Positions 8,679 to 15,862 of a stretch of 49,191 bases of DNA are shown in pieces. The stretch is from NCBI GenBank assembly GCA_934148015.1, contig CAKPCU010000010.1, positions 1 through 49,191 on the forward strand, in the 5' to 3' direction. The notes under the pieces were generated by a model. The model was not told the DNA's origin. It searched no databases and was given only the letters and a program-made list of their open reading frames with translations. Numbering within the stretch: position 1 is the first letter of the stretch; each line of letters starts with the position of its first letter. Both the position numbers and the translations under genes were made by a program. The stretch is from an uncultured Bacilli bacterium. Its GTDB lineage: Bacteria > Bacillota_I > Bacilli_A > RF39 > UBA660.

Positions 8679-9023
8679 TATCCATTAGAACAAATAATAA
8701 ATATAAATAATGAATTATTTAATTATTTTAATCGTAATATATATAATATGTTTTTAGATGGCTATTGTTTAGAATACCATAATATATTAAAGAAAATTTA
8801 TCCGAATTCTTGTATGGTATTAGAAAAGGGTAAAGAACATTGTGCTACTTTAATAGATGGTTTTATATATGATGTAACTGGTGTAAGAGAAAATAAGGAT
8901 TTTGTTTTAGCAAGCGATAATGACATAAATTTTGTAAATGAGTTTTATAAGAAATTTGATAACAACATTAGAAAAGATTTATATTTAAATATATTTGGTA
9001 ATTCAAAAACTATAAAGAAATAA
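8676..9023 (+). CDS. Small protein with a Cys...His...Asp pattern, function unknown
   Basis: A 115-residue protein. The frame has a stop at 8667, so the start must be downstream of it; TTG at 8676 with GGTGAT at 8665-8670 is the best choice, since the next ATG (about 8748) would remove a third of the domain. The segment 'DGYCLEYHNILKKIYP' followed by 'GKEHCATLIDGFIYDVTG' has the spacing of a Cys, a His and an Asp in small papain-like (NlpC/transglutaminase-like) folds, where the His strand carries 'H-x-x-x-x-D-G-x-x-x-D'. That is a pattern-based guess only. No membrane segment. A terminator overlaps its stop. Confidence 0.6.
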   Translation: MYPLEQIININNELFNYFNRNIYNMFLDGYCLEYHNILKKIYPNSCMVLEKGKEHCATLIDGFIYDVTGVRENKDFVLASDNDINFVNEFYKKFDNNIRKDLYLNIFGNSKTIKK

Positions 9024-9056
9024 TTACTTTTACATTTGAAGTTTATTTCTTTTTTA
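9014..9056 (+). terminator. Intrinsic terminator overlapping the stop at 9023
   Basis: 10-bp all-but-one A-T stem (9014-9023 with 9043-9052), 19-nt loop, then T-rich sequence. Confidence 0.6.
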
Positions 9057-9071
9057 TTTTTACATTTTTTC

Positions 9072-9080
9072 TGCTATAAT
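9072..9080 (+). promoter_or_regulatory. Extended -10 promoter element for cse60
   Basis: TGC then TATAAT (9075-9080) with T-rich sequence upstream and no recognisable -35. It lies between a terminator and cse60. Confidence 0.6.
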
Positions 9081-9137
9081 TATAAAAGATGACATAATAA
9101 TTACTTTTGTAATGTTATATTTATTTTGGTGATAAGT

Positions 9138-9311
9138 ATGAAAGTAAAGGTATTTGATTGTGATCATGAAAAAGACTTGGAGGAAAGTGTTAATAACTTT
9201 ATAAATGATAAGGAGGTTATTGATATAAAATACCAAGTTGCAATAGAAGCTTTAGGTGAAGAACAAATATATTGTTTTTCTGCTATGATAATATATATAG
9301 ATAGGAAATGA
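9138..9311 (+). CDS. cse60: Cse60 family sporulation-associated protein
   Basis: A 57-residue protein matching the Cse60 family: 'MKVKVFDCDHEKDLEESVN' at the start, the central 'EVIDIKYQVA' and the ending 'EEQIYCFSAMIIYI' are the family's conserved stretches. In Bacillus the gene is expressed under sporulation sigma factor E; its molecular role is unknown. ATG 9138 is chosen because GGTGAT lies at 9129-9133 just upstream; the TTG at 9126 would place the ribosome-binding site inside the gene. The promoter seen here is sigmaA-like rather than sporulation-type. It is followed 6 nt later by a flippase gene of the SpoVB/YtgP group. Confidence 0.82.
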   Translation: MKVKVFDCDHEKDLEESVNNFINDKEVIDIKYQVAIEALGEEQIYCFSAMIIYIDRK

Positions 9312-9317
9312 TAAAAA

Positions 9318-10946
9318 ATGAAAAAAAATAGTTTTATTAATGGGGCATTAATCGCAACACTTGGAATAGTTACTACTAAATTTTTAGGAATAATCTATGT
9401 TATTCCTTTTTATGCTATTGTAGGCGAAGAAAATATTGCACTTTATGGTTATGCTTATACGATATATAATTTATTTTTAGCATTATCAACCGTTGGTATA
9501 CCTCCTGCGATGAGTAAGCTTGTAAGCGAATATAATACTCTTAAATATTACAATACTAAAGAAAGAGCTTATAGTTTGGGTAAGAAACTGTTAATTACAC
9601 TTGGAGTTATATTGTTCTTACTTATGTTTTTATTAGCTCCTTTAATATCTAATCAAATAATGGGGGAAAATACTGGTGGTAATTCAAAAGAAAGTATATG
9701 TCTTGTAATTAGAGTTATTTCAACAGCTATTTTAATTGTTCCTTATTTAAGTATTACAAAAGGTTATTTACAAGGACACAAAATAATGAGTCCGTCATCA
9801 TTTAGTCAAGTTCTAGAACAAGTTGTTAGAATAGTAGTTATTTTAGTTGGTAGTTATTTATGCATGAGGGTATTTAAAGTAGGACATGTAAAAGCGATAG
9901 CAGTAGCTGTGTTTGGTGCAACTATAGGTGCATTAGTTGCATTAATTTACTTGCTTATAAAAATAAGAAAAAATAAAAAAATGCTTATAACTTCTGAAAA
10001 ACCAAAGGAAGAAGAAAAAAAGATTACTAATAAACAAATTATAAAGAAATTACTTATATATTCTATTCCTTTTATATCATTTGGAATTACACTTTCTATA
10101 TATGATTATATTGATATGACTACAATCATAAACGCTTTAACCAAACTTGGTTTTAAAACTCGTGACGCGGAAAGTGTACTTGGTGTTATTAATACTACTG
10201 GTAATAAATTAAACAGTGTAGTACTTGCTATATCAACAGGGCTTATGACTAGTTTGGTACCTAACATTACATCTTCTTTTGTAGCTAATGACATGGATGA
10301 TGTAAGGAAAAAAATAAAACAATCATTTTTAATGTTACTATATGTTACCATGCCAATGGCTTTCGGACTTTCAATTTTAGCAAAGCCAGTATTTACTGCG
10401 TTTTATGGAGTTAGCACTTGGGGACCTAGAGTTTTTTGCTTTACAATATTTGTAGCACTTTTTAGATGTATTTTTACAACCTCAATTTCTATTGCACAAT
10501 CACTAAATAAGTTCAAAAATGTATTTATAAGTATAATAGTAGGTATTTTAGTTAAACTTATTATGCAAATACCACTTATGTATTTATTTAATAGTATAGG
10601 ACTATATCCTTTCTATGGCTCAACATTAGCTACCCTAATAGGTCTTGCAACGTCATTTGTAACTAACTTGGTAATAATAAATAAGATGACTAAGATAAAC
10701 TTAAAAGATTATTTTAAAGATATGTTTAAATTTGTTTATCCACTTATAATTATGATTCTAGTTCTTCTTGCTTTGAAATATTTTATTCCATTTAATAATC
10801 TTTCAAGATTTAAATCAATCGTGGTAATAGGAATATATGCAATAGTTGGAGCATCGATATATTTTGGTCTTACAATAAAAAATAAGATTTTTTATACTAT
10901 ATTTGGTAAGAATACCATAAACAAAATATTAAAAAAATCTAAGTAG
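9318..10946 (+). CDS. Polysaccharide/lipid II flippase of the MATE-like YtgP/SpoVB group
   Basis: A 542-residue polytopic protein with about 14 membrane segments. The N-terminus 'GALIATLGIVTTKFLGIIYVIPFYAIVGEENIALYGYAYTIYNLFLALSTVGIPPAMSKLVSEY' region (9348-9536) is typical of YtgP/SpoVB proteins of Firmicutes, members of the MOP superfamily that flip undecaprenyl-linked peptidoglycan precursors. B. subtilis YtgP (MurJ) is the vegetative flippase and SpoVB its spore-cortex relative; sequence reading alone does not separate them. Its place directly after cse60, probably in the same transcript, makes a SpoVB-like role worth considering. Confidence 0.85.
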   Translation: MKKNSFINGALIATLGIVTTKFLGIIYVIPFYAIVGEENIALYGYAYTIYNLFLALSTVGIPPAMSKLVSEYNTLKYYNTKERAYSLGKKLLITLGVILFLLMFLLAPLISNQIMGENTGGNSKESICLVIRVISTAILIVPYLSITKGYLQGHKIMSPSSFSQVLEQVVRIVVILVGSYLCMRVFKVGHVKAIAVAVFGATIGALVALIYLLIKIRKNKKMLITSEKPKEEEKKITNKQIIKKLLIYSIPFISFGITLSIYDYIDMTTIINALTKLGFKTRDAESVLGVINTTGNKLNSVVLAISTGLMTSLVPNITSSFVANDMDDVRKKIKQSFLMLLYVTMPMAFGLSILAKPVFTAFYGVSTWGPRVFCFTIFVALFRCIFTTSISIAQSLNKFKNVFISIIVGILVKLIMQIPLMYLFNSIGLYPFYGSTLATLIGLATSFVTNLVIINKMTKINLKDYFKDMFKFVYPLIIMILVLLALKYFIPFNNLSRFKSIVVIGIYAIVGASIYFGLTIKNKIFYTIFGKNTINKILKKSK

Positions 10947-10959
10947 AAGGTTATAATTT

Positions 10960-11313
10960 ATGTCTGATGATTTAAAAGTAATAGATTCATTTTTTAAAGC
11001 TATATATGTTACTATTGATAGATTCTCTAAACAAATGGAAAAGGAAAAAATAAACGAAGAAGAAATGGAAAATATATCTAAAATGACTCTTAGAATTTTC
11101 TTTTATAATGATGTAATTAATGTGTTTAGTCGTTATGATGGATCTAGAGATTATGTAATTTCTAAGTCCAAGGGTGAGTTATATAATGAAATGCAAAAAG
11201 ATTTGGAACTTTATACAAATGTTTCTGATCTAATAATAGATTCTTTTGCAACGTATGTGTCTAATTGTTGGTGTAAAATGAATTTAGATATAAGTAAAAA
11301 AACTACCTTTTAG
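10960..11313 (+). CDS. Small helical protein of unknown function
   Basis: Not recognised. 117 residues, predicted mostly helical, soluble, with no membrane segment. It carries a C-terminal 'SNCWCKM' Cys pair that could bind metal or form a disulfide, but no known motif is complete. It starts 13 nt after the flippase gene with AAGG upstream and looks like the last gene of the 9138-11313 operon; its stop lies in the loop of a bidirectional terminator. Confidence 0.65.
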   Translation: MSDDLKVIDSFFKAIYVTIDRFSKQMEKEKINEEEMENISKMTLRIFFYNDVINVFSRYDGSRDYVISKSKGELYNEMQKDLELYTNVSDLIIDSFATYVSNCWCKMNLDISKKTTF

Positions 11314-11325
11314 GGTAGTTTTTAC
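11296..11325. terminator. Bidirectional terminator between convergent genes
   Basis: 9-bp stem (11299-11307 with 11314-11322), 6-nt loop, A-run on the left and T-run on the right, so it can act on both strands. The stop codons of both convergent genes lie within it. Confidence 0.88.
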
Positions 11326-11618
11326 ATCATATACATTTCTCCATTATAATTACTATTTTGGGTTGCTTGGTAAGGACAAGTTCCATTTTGATTTGTATTT
11401 TGTTGATTTTGATATGATTGGTTGTTGTTTCCATAAGGGTTTTCTAACCTTGAGATTCTATTTTCTAACACTTTTACCTTTTTTTCTAAATTACTAACTC
11501 TATTATCCAAATTTGAGTAATTATCATTTAAATAATTTGGAAACATCATCATATTTGCGGGTATTTGTCCATTCATTTGAAATGGTGCCATAGGATAAAC
11601 ATTTCTATCGCTTTTCAT
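11322..11618 (-). CDS. Small Met/Asn/Gln-rich coiled-coil protein
   Basis: Not recognised. 98 residues on the minus strand with an excellent AGGAGGAA site upstream of ATG 11618. An N-terminal Met/Pro-rich segment is followed by a clear heptad coiled coil of about 30 residues (NLDNRVSNLEKKVKVLENRI) and an Asn/Gln/Tyr-rich, low-complexity tail with one Cys. The layout resembles small coat- or scaffold-like proteins of Bacilli, but no family is identified. It faces convergently against the 9138 operon and shares a divergent 80-nt upstream region with trmB. Confidence 0.75.
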   Translation of the reverse strand: MKSDRNVYPMAPFQMNGQIPANMMMFPNYLNDNYSNLDNRVSNLEKKVKVLENRISRLENPYGNNNQSYQNQQNTNQNGTCPYQATQNSNYNGEMYMM

Positions 11619-11678
11619 TTTTATTCCTCCTAATTATAAAGCTTTCATTTAATTATATGTTTATTTTGATTTTTGGTG

Positions 11679-11684
11679 TATAAT
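11679..11684 (+). promoter_or_regulatory. TATAAT -10 element for trmB
   Basis: TATAAT 17 nt before the trmB ATG, with no clear -35. A TATAAT on the opposite strand (11657-11652) may serve the divergent coiled-coil gene. Confidence 0.45.
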
Positions 11685-11700
11685 TAAATGGGTGATTATT

Positions 11701-12333
11701 ATGAGACTTAAAAATGTTAAGAATGCTAAAGAGATTATTCAAAATTCACCATATGTGGTATTAGAACCTAAAACATATAAAGGAAATTGGAGTAATTTAT
11801 TTAAAAATAATAATAATATTAATATAGAAATAGGAATGGGAAAGGGAGATTTTATAATTTCCATGGCTAAAAAATTTCCAAATACCAATTTTATTGGTAT
11901 AGAAATGTTTGATAGTGTATTAGTTAGAGCAACTCAAAAATTAGAAAAAGAAGAAATCCCTAATTTAAAATTAATTAGAATGGATGCATCAAATATAGAA
12001 GAAGTCTTTGATAAGGAAGTTGATACAATTTATTTAAATTTTTCGGACCCTTGGCCAAAGAAGAGACACTCTAAAAGAAGATTAACAAGTCATTTCTTTT
12101 TAGAAAAATATGATCATATTTTTAAAGACGATTGTCACATTATTCAAAAAACAGATAATATTTATTTATTTTCGTTTTCTATGCAATCATTAAGTACATA
12201 TGGATATATTCTTAATAGTGTTACAATGGATTTAGAAAGTGAATGTGATATTGGTAATGTTTATACTGAATATGAAAAAAAATTTATTAATAAAGGTATA
12301 AAAATATGTAGATTGGATTGTTATAAAAAATAA
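11701..12333 (+). CDS. trmB: tRNA (guanine-N7)-methyltransferase TrmB
   Basis: A 210-residue class I SAM-dependent methyltransferase making m7G46 in the tRNA variable loop. Seen: the SAM-binding 'IEIGMGKGDFI' glycine loop, 'NFIGIEMFDSVLVRA' acidic loop, 'LIRMDASNIEEVF', and the family signature 'LNFSDPWPKKRHSKRRL' with the catalytic Asp. Length is normal for the Bacillus-type enzyme. ATG 11701 is chosen over the in-frame GTG at 11692 because GGTGAT at 11691-11696 is the ribosome-binding site itself. Confidence 0.95.
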   Translation: MRLKNVKNAKEIIQNSPYVVLEPKTYKGNWSNLFKNNNNINIEIGMGKGDFIISMAKKFPNTNFIGIEMFDSVLVRATQKLEKEEIPNLKLIRMDASNIEEVFDKEVDTIYLNFSDPWPKKRHSKRRLTSHFFLEKYDHIFKDDCHIIQKTDNIYLFSFSMQSLSTYGYILNSVTMDLESECDIGNVYTEYEKKFINKGIKICRLDCYKK

Positions 12334-12358
12334 TAGGTTTTACTTTTTATTATTTTTT
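12325..12358 (+). terminator. A-T-only terminator after trmB
   Basis: 11-bp perfect stem (12325-12335 with 12348-12358), all A-T, 12-nt loop; the 3' arm ends in T6. Thermodynamically weak and directly next to the following promoter. Confidence 0.45.
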
Positions 12359-12366
12359 GGTATAAT
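12339..12366 (+). promoter_or_regulatory. Promoter with extended -10 for the 12388 operon
   Basis: TGG then TATAAT at 12361-12366; a weak TTTACT (12339-12344) lies 16 nt upstream, overlapping the trmB terminator loop. Confidence 0.6.
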
Positions 12367-12387
12367 GGTTCTATAGTAGGTGATTAT

Positions 12388-13089
12388 ATGAGAAAAATTT
12401 TAATAATGATTTTGTCTTTGTTGCTACTATCAGGTTGTAATTTAAAAGCAATTAGCAAAACAGATAATAGTCAAATTATAAATACAATTTTATCTCTTAA
12501 TATAAAAAACTATAACAAAATAGGAAATGGTTATAAGTATTATGCTCCTAAAGGAGTAGTTAGAGTAGATGCAAATGAATATAATGATGTGCTAAAGAAA
12601 AATAACAGAGTATATTATTTATATGTTGATGTGGTAGGGTATTATTATAATAGTGATTTTAAAGGTATAAAGAATAACGATTATTATTTTTATGAAATAT
12701 TGAGTAAAAAAGGTAAAAATGGTTATATAAAAGTCGAACAGGATAGAAAAAATAAAGATAGTTTATATGTTCAAATGTTTTATAATTATGCTAAAATAGA
12801 GACGTATGTTTCAAAAAGAGAGCTAAAAGATACTTTAATTGATATAAGTTATATATTATCGAGTTTAGATTTTAACGATGTTTTACTAAATAAAATGTAT
12901 GAAGAGGGTGCTTTTAGTTCAAAAGAAGAGGTTTTTAAGTTGTTTGAAAATAAGAGTAAAGAGGGAAACTTTCTTGAATATATAGAGGAATATGATAAAT
13001 ATAATGCTTCTGATGAAAGTGAAGAAGAAATAAAGGTAAAAGAAAACGTGAGTACTACAACCAAAAGTAGTAAAAATAATTCTAATTAG
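12388..13089 (+). CDS. Lipoprotein of unknown function
   Basis: A 233-residue predicted lipoprotein: basic N-terminus, hydrophobic core and lipobox 'LLSGC' with Cys at about residue 17. The exported domain has no recognised motif. The C-terminal third is helical and acidic, ending in a Lys/Ser/Thr/Asn-rich tail. ATG 12388 has AGGTGA at 12377-12382. First gene of an operon with a disordered acidic protein, a membrane-anchored helical protein and a YtxH protein, suggesting an envelope or division-related unit. Confidence 0.78.
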   Translation: MRKILIMILSLLLLSGCNLKAISKTDNSQIINTILSLNIKNYNKIGNGYKYYAPKGVVRVDANEYNDVLKKNNRVYYLYVDVVGYYYNSDFKGIKNNDYYFYEILSKKGKNGYIKVEQDRKNKDSLYVQMFYNYAKIETYVSKRELKDTLIDISYILSSLDFNDVLLNKMYEEGAFSSKEEVFKLFENKSKEGNFLEYIEEYDKYNASDESEEEIKVKENVSTTTKSSKNNSN

Positions 13090-13116
13090 TTTTAATAATG
13101 AAAGGTGTGAACAGAT

Positions 13117-13971
13117 ATGGGACTTAAAAGTAAGTTGAATAAAATGAAAAACTTTTTGTTCGATGAAGAAGAAGAGGGAATATCAAAACAAGCGAGGATA
13201 AAAGGGAAATTAAAAGAAAAAAAGGAAGAAAAGGATATTATAAAAAAAGAAAAGGAAGATTTTGATGATCTTTATTTTGAAGATATATCTGAACCAAATA
13301 TTGATAATAGTGAAATACAATCTAGGGTTGTTAAAAATGAAAACGAGTTTAAATTTCCTGAATTTAACGATGATGATTTTATGACTACTAGAAGAGTTGA
13401 AGAACCAATTATATTAAAAGAAGAAAAAAGAGAAGAAAAGGTTGCTTTATATCAAGGAAGTAAAAGAAAAGAGGAAACCAAGAAATTTAAACCAAGTCCA
13501 ATTATTTCTCCTATATATGGTTTATTGGATTCTGAGGGTAATTTAATTAAAGAAAGCTCATCTGATAAAATTACATTATCAAAATCAAGAGAGGAAATGT
13601 CATTAGATGATATAAGAAAAAAGGCTTATGGTAAACTTGATTTAGAATTAGAAAATACGTTAAATAAGTTAAATGGTAAAACTATAGAAGAAGCAGAAAA
13701 GGATATGGAAAAGGAAGAAAAAAAAGTTGAGTTATCTAGAACAAAACAAAAAGAAAAACTTAAAAGTATAGATCCTATTGTTGAAAAACGCAAAAGTGAT
13801 GATGATATGATTCTTCCAAATATTAATTTTAAAGAAATAGACGTTGATGCTGAAAGAAATAAGGAAAATAAAGTCTCACCAAAAGATATTGATGATGATG
13901 ATGATGACACTAAAGAGCAAGATTTATTTCATTTAATAGATACTATGTACTCAGAAAAAGGGGGAGAATAA
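13117..13971 (+). CDS. Highly charged, mostly disordered protein with a conserved-looking Pro motif
   Basis: 284 residues, extremely rich in Lys, Glu and Asp, lacking membrane segments, and likely disordered with helical stretches. Two islands stand out: a hydrophobic 'KFKPSPIISPIYGLLDSEG' segment about midway, which looks like a short linear binding motif, and a C-terminal 'DLFHLIDTMYSEK' helix. The rest is charged linker with an Asp run. I believe similar Pro motifs occur in uncharacterised proteins of related low-GC Bacilli, but cannot name a function. The context (lipoprotein upstream, membrane-anchored helix and YtxH proteins downstream with 3-nt or overlapping spacing) suggests a cytoplasmic scaffold at the membrane. 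Confidence 0.75.
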   Translation: MGLKSKLNKMKNFLFDEEEEGISKQARIKGKLKEKKEEKDIIKKEKEDFDDLYFEDISEPNIDNSEIQSRVVKNENEFKFPEFNDDDFMTTRRVEEPIILKEEKREEKVALYQGSKRKEETKKFKPSPIISPIYGLLDSEGNLIKESSSDKITLSKSREEMSLDDIRKKAYGKLDLELENTLNKLNGKTIEEAEKDMEKEEKKVELSRTKQKEKLKSIDPIVEKRKSDDDMILPNINFKEIDVDAERNKENKVSPKDIDDDDDDTKEQDLFHLIDTMYSEKGGE

Positions 13972-13974
13972 TAA

Positions 13975-14286
13975 ATGAAAGAAGTTTTGGAAGCATATTT
14001 ACCAATAACAGTTAATATATTATTATGTATTCTTATAGTATTTTTAATAATTATATGTATTAAGGTTATTAAAACTATGAATAGATTAGAATCAATAGTT
14101 GATGATGTTGATAAAAAAGTTAAATCATTAAATGGAGTTTTCAATATAATTGATGGAGTAACTGATAAGTTATCAGCATTAACTGAGGTTATATCAGATT
14201 CTATAATATTATTTTTTAGAGGATTATTTAAAAAGAAAAAGAAAAAAATCGATGATGAAGGAAAGGAAGATGATACTGATGAGTAA
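13975..14286 (+). CDS. Membrane-anchored helical protein, DUF948-like
   Basis: 103 residues. One N-terminal membrane segment (about 10-30), then a long amphipathic helix of the 'NRLESIVDDVDKKVKSLNG' type with repeated turns, and a very basic 'LFKKKKKKID' patch before an acidic tail. This layout matches DUF948 proteins, membrane-anchored helices commonly encoded next to YtxH proteins and sometimes linked to stress. It starts 3 nt after the disordered-protein gene and overlaps the YtxH start by 8 nt. The family assignment rests on architecture and context more than on a strict signature. Confidence 0.65.
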   Translation: MKEVLEAYLPITVNILLCILIVFLIIICIKVIKTMNRLESIVDDVDKKVKSLNGVFNIIDGVTDKLSALTEVISDSIILFFRGLFKKKKKKIDDEGKEDDTDE

Positions 14287-14695
14287 AAAAAGTGGTACTG
14301 GAAAGTTTGTTTTTGGAGCTGCACTTGGTGCATTAGCAGGAGTTTTATTAGCTCCTAAAACTGGGAAAGAGTCAAGAAAGGCAGTTAAAAAGTACGCAAA
14401 TGAACTATTAGATAAGGTTAAAAACATTGATGCAGAAGAAGTTAAAGAAAATATTACTAATAAGGTTAATGAATTAATAGAAGAGATAAAAGATTTAGAT
14501 AAGGAAAAAGTTAAAGAAATAGCGGTTAAAAAAGCTAAAGATATTAAAAATAGTGCAGAAGATTTGGCTGAATATGTAAAAGATAAAGCAACACCTTATG
14601 CTGCTAAAACTGCAGATGCATTAAGACAAAAGGCAATAGATGTAACAAAGAAAGTACTTGATAACTTAGAAAAAGATCAAAAAAACACTGATTAA
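14279..14695 (+). CDS. YtxH domain-containing protein
   Basis: 138 residues. The YtxH signature is clear: 'FVFGAALGALAGVLLAPKTG' near the N-terminus, a Gly/Ala-rich membrane-inserting hairpin followed by 'KESRK', then about 100 residues of amphipathic helix rich in Lys, Glu, Val and Asp. YtxH proteins are general-stress or envelope-associated proteins without known enzymatic role. ATG 14279 with AGGAAG at 14264-14269 is preferred to the upstream in-frame ATG 14252, which lacks a site. The start overlaps the preceding stop, so the pair is translationally coupled. Confidence 0.85.
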   Translation: MSKKSGTGKFVFGAALGALAGVLLAPKTGKESRKAVKKYANELLDKVKNIDAEEVKENITNKVNELIEEIKDLDKEKVKEIAVKKAKDIKNSAEDLAEYVKDKATPYAAKTADALRQKAIDVTKKVLDNLEKDQKNTD

Positions 14696-14718
14696 TAATA
14701 ATAACAGTGTTTTTTTTT
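14681..14718. terminator. Bidirectional terminator after the YtxH gene
   Basis: 10-bp stem (14681-14690 with 14705-14714), A-run on the left, T-run to 14718 on the right. It also lies at the end of the convergent minus-strand gene. Confidence 0.85.
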
Positions 14719-15101
14719 TAAAGACTTAATATTTCATCTTCGTCATTAGAACAAAAATAATATCTATAATCATCATCTAAAAATTTATCACAATTATCTG
14801 ATAAAATCCTATATTTTTGTTCAAAATAGTAATCTGAATTTAATAAATATTCAATAGCTTCTTGTTCACATGAATCATATAAGAAAATTTCTTTTAAATT
14901 GTTTTTACCTTTTTTAGTTGGTACACATTCTTTCTTTTTTTGAAGCACCATTTCTGTAAGAATACTTAAGAATTCTAATTCTTCGATGCCTCTGCTCTTA
15001 AAATCCTTTAAGATTCTTTCTACTGTGTTAAGATTAACACAGTACTCACTTTTAAGTTCATTCATTAAAAGTATTTCTTCATCACTCAATAAAACTATCA
15101 T
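14718..15101 (-). CDS. Small Cys-containing protein of unknown function
   Basis: Not recognised. 127 residues, predicted helical and soluble, with five spaced cysteines (YC, EC, SC, NC, FC contexts) and an acidic C-terminus 'SNDEDEILSL'. The N-terminal 'LLSDEEILLMNELKSEY' and 'LNTVERILKDFKSRGI' stretches could be a helix-turn-helix-like bundle, but there is no firm signature. On the minus strand, ATG 15101 is preceded by AGAGGTGAAAG. It is divergent from cotE. Confidence 0.65.
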   Translation of the reverse strand: MIVLLSDEEILLMNELKSEYCVNLNTVERILKDFKSRGIEELEFLSILTEMVLQKKKECVPTKKGKNNLKEIFLYDSCEQEAIEYLLNSDYYFEQKYRILSDNCDKFLDDDYRYYFCSNDEDEILSL

Positions 15102-15147
15102 TCTTTCACCTCTTTTTGAAAATTATTATAATAAATTTATAAAAAAA

Positions 15148-15178
15148 GTCAACATTTATGTGTTTTGATCATACATTA
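15148..15178 (+). promoter_or_regulatory. SigmaE/SigmaK-like promoter upstream of cotE
   Basis: CATACATTA (15170-15178) matches both the sigmaK -10 (CATAnnnTA) and the sigmaE -10 (CATACAnT). Upstream, GTCAACAT (15148-15155) lies 14 nt away as a sigmaE-like -35, and AC at 15152-15153 lies 16 nt away as for sigmaK. In B. subtilis cotE is read from sigmaE and sigmaK promoters. The leader would be very short. Confidence 0.5.
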
Positions 15179-15196
15179 AAACGAGGAGGGAATTCT

Positions 15197-15715
15197 ATGT
15201 ATAAAGAAATAGTAACTAAAGCTGTAATCGGAAAAGGAAAAAAATATTTTAAAAACAGTTACAATCTTTTAGCGGAACATAATGCTAATACTATACTTGG
15301 TTGTTGGGTAATAAATCATAATTTTAAAGGTTCAGTTAGTGGAGATAAGGTTGTAATAGATGGAAACTTTGATATAAACATATGGTATTCTTATGATGAT
15401 GATAAAAAAACAGCTGTTTCTAGTAAAAATATAGCATATACTGAGGTGGTTGGTGTAAAAACTAAACCAGGCACTACTTTACAAGGAAGTGATATAATAG
15501 TTAGAGCACTTAAACAACCTAATTGTAGTAATGTAAAAGCAAAAGATGATGTTATTGACTTTGATATAGAAAAAGAACTTGGTATAGAAGTTGTTAATGA
15601 TGAAAAAGTTAAAATTGCTATAGAAGAAGATGAGGAGCCATGGGATACTATAGATGATGATCCTGAGGAAGCTATAAAAGATATTGATAATGAAGTTAAA
15701 GAGGATTTTATGTAA
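15197..15715 (+). CDS. cotE: Outer spore coat protein CotE homologue
   Basis: 172 residues against about 180 in Bacillus CotE, the morphogenetic protein that anchors the outer spore coat. The family pattern is strong: 'YKEIVTKAVIGKGKKYF' at the start, 'TILGCWVINHNFKG', 'GNFDINIWYSYDDDKKT' and an acidic, Trp-containing tail 'EEDEEPWDTIDDDPEEA'. ATG 15197 follows GAGGAGGG at 15183-15190 and is preferred over upstream in-frame codons. The promoter region carries a sporulation-sigma-like -10. Together with cse60 this is the best evidence that the lineage sporulates or descends recently from spore formers. Confidence 0.85.
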   Translation: MYKEIVTKAVIGKGKKYFKNSYNLLAEHNANTILGCWVINHNFKGSVSGDKVVIDGNFDINIWYSYDDDKKTAVSSKNIAYTEVVGVKTKPGTTLQGSDIIVRALKQPNCSNVKAKDDVIDFDIEKELGIEVVNDEKVKIAIEEDEEPWDTIDDDPEEAIKDIDNEVKEDFM

Positions 15716-15790
15716 CAATAAGTCCTTTTTATATATAGAAAATTAATATTTAACTTTTTTTCTGTTACTTTACATATCTATTTATATTTA

Positions 15791-15819
15791 TAGACAATAC
15801 TTACAAAATAATATATACT
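15791..15819 (+). promoter_or_regulatory. SigmaA-type promoter for the 15863 gene
   Basis: TAGACA (15791-15796), 17-nt spacer, TATACT (15814-15819), each 5 of 6 to consensus. A second TATAAT at 15827-15832 lacks a spaced -35. Confidence 0.65.
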
Positions 15820-15862
15820 ACAATCGTATAATATAAATTAAAATAAAAGGAGTAAATTAGAA

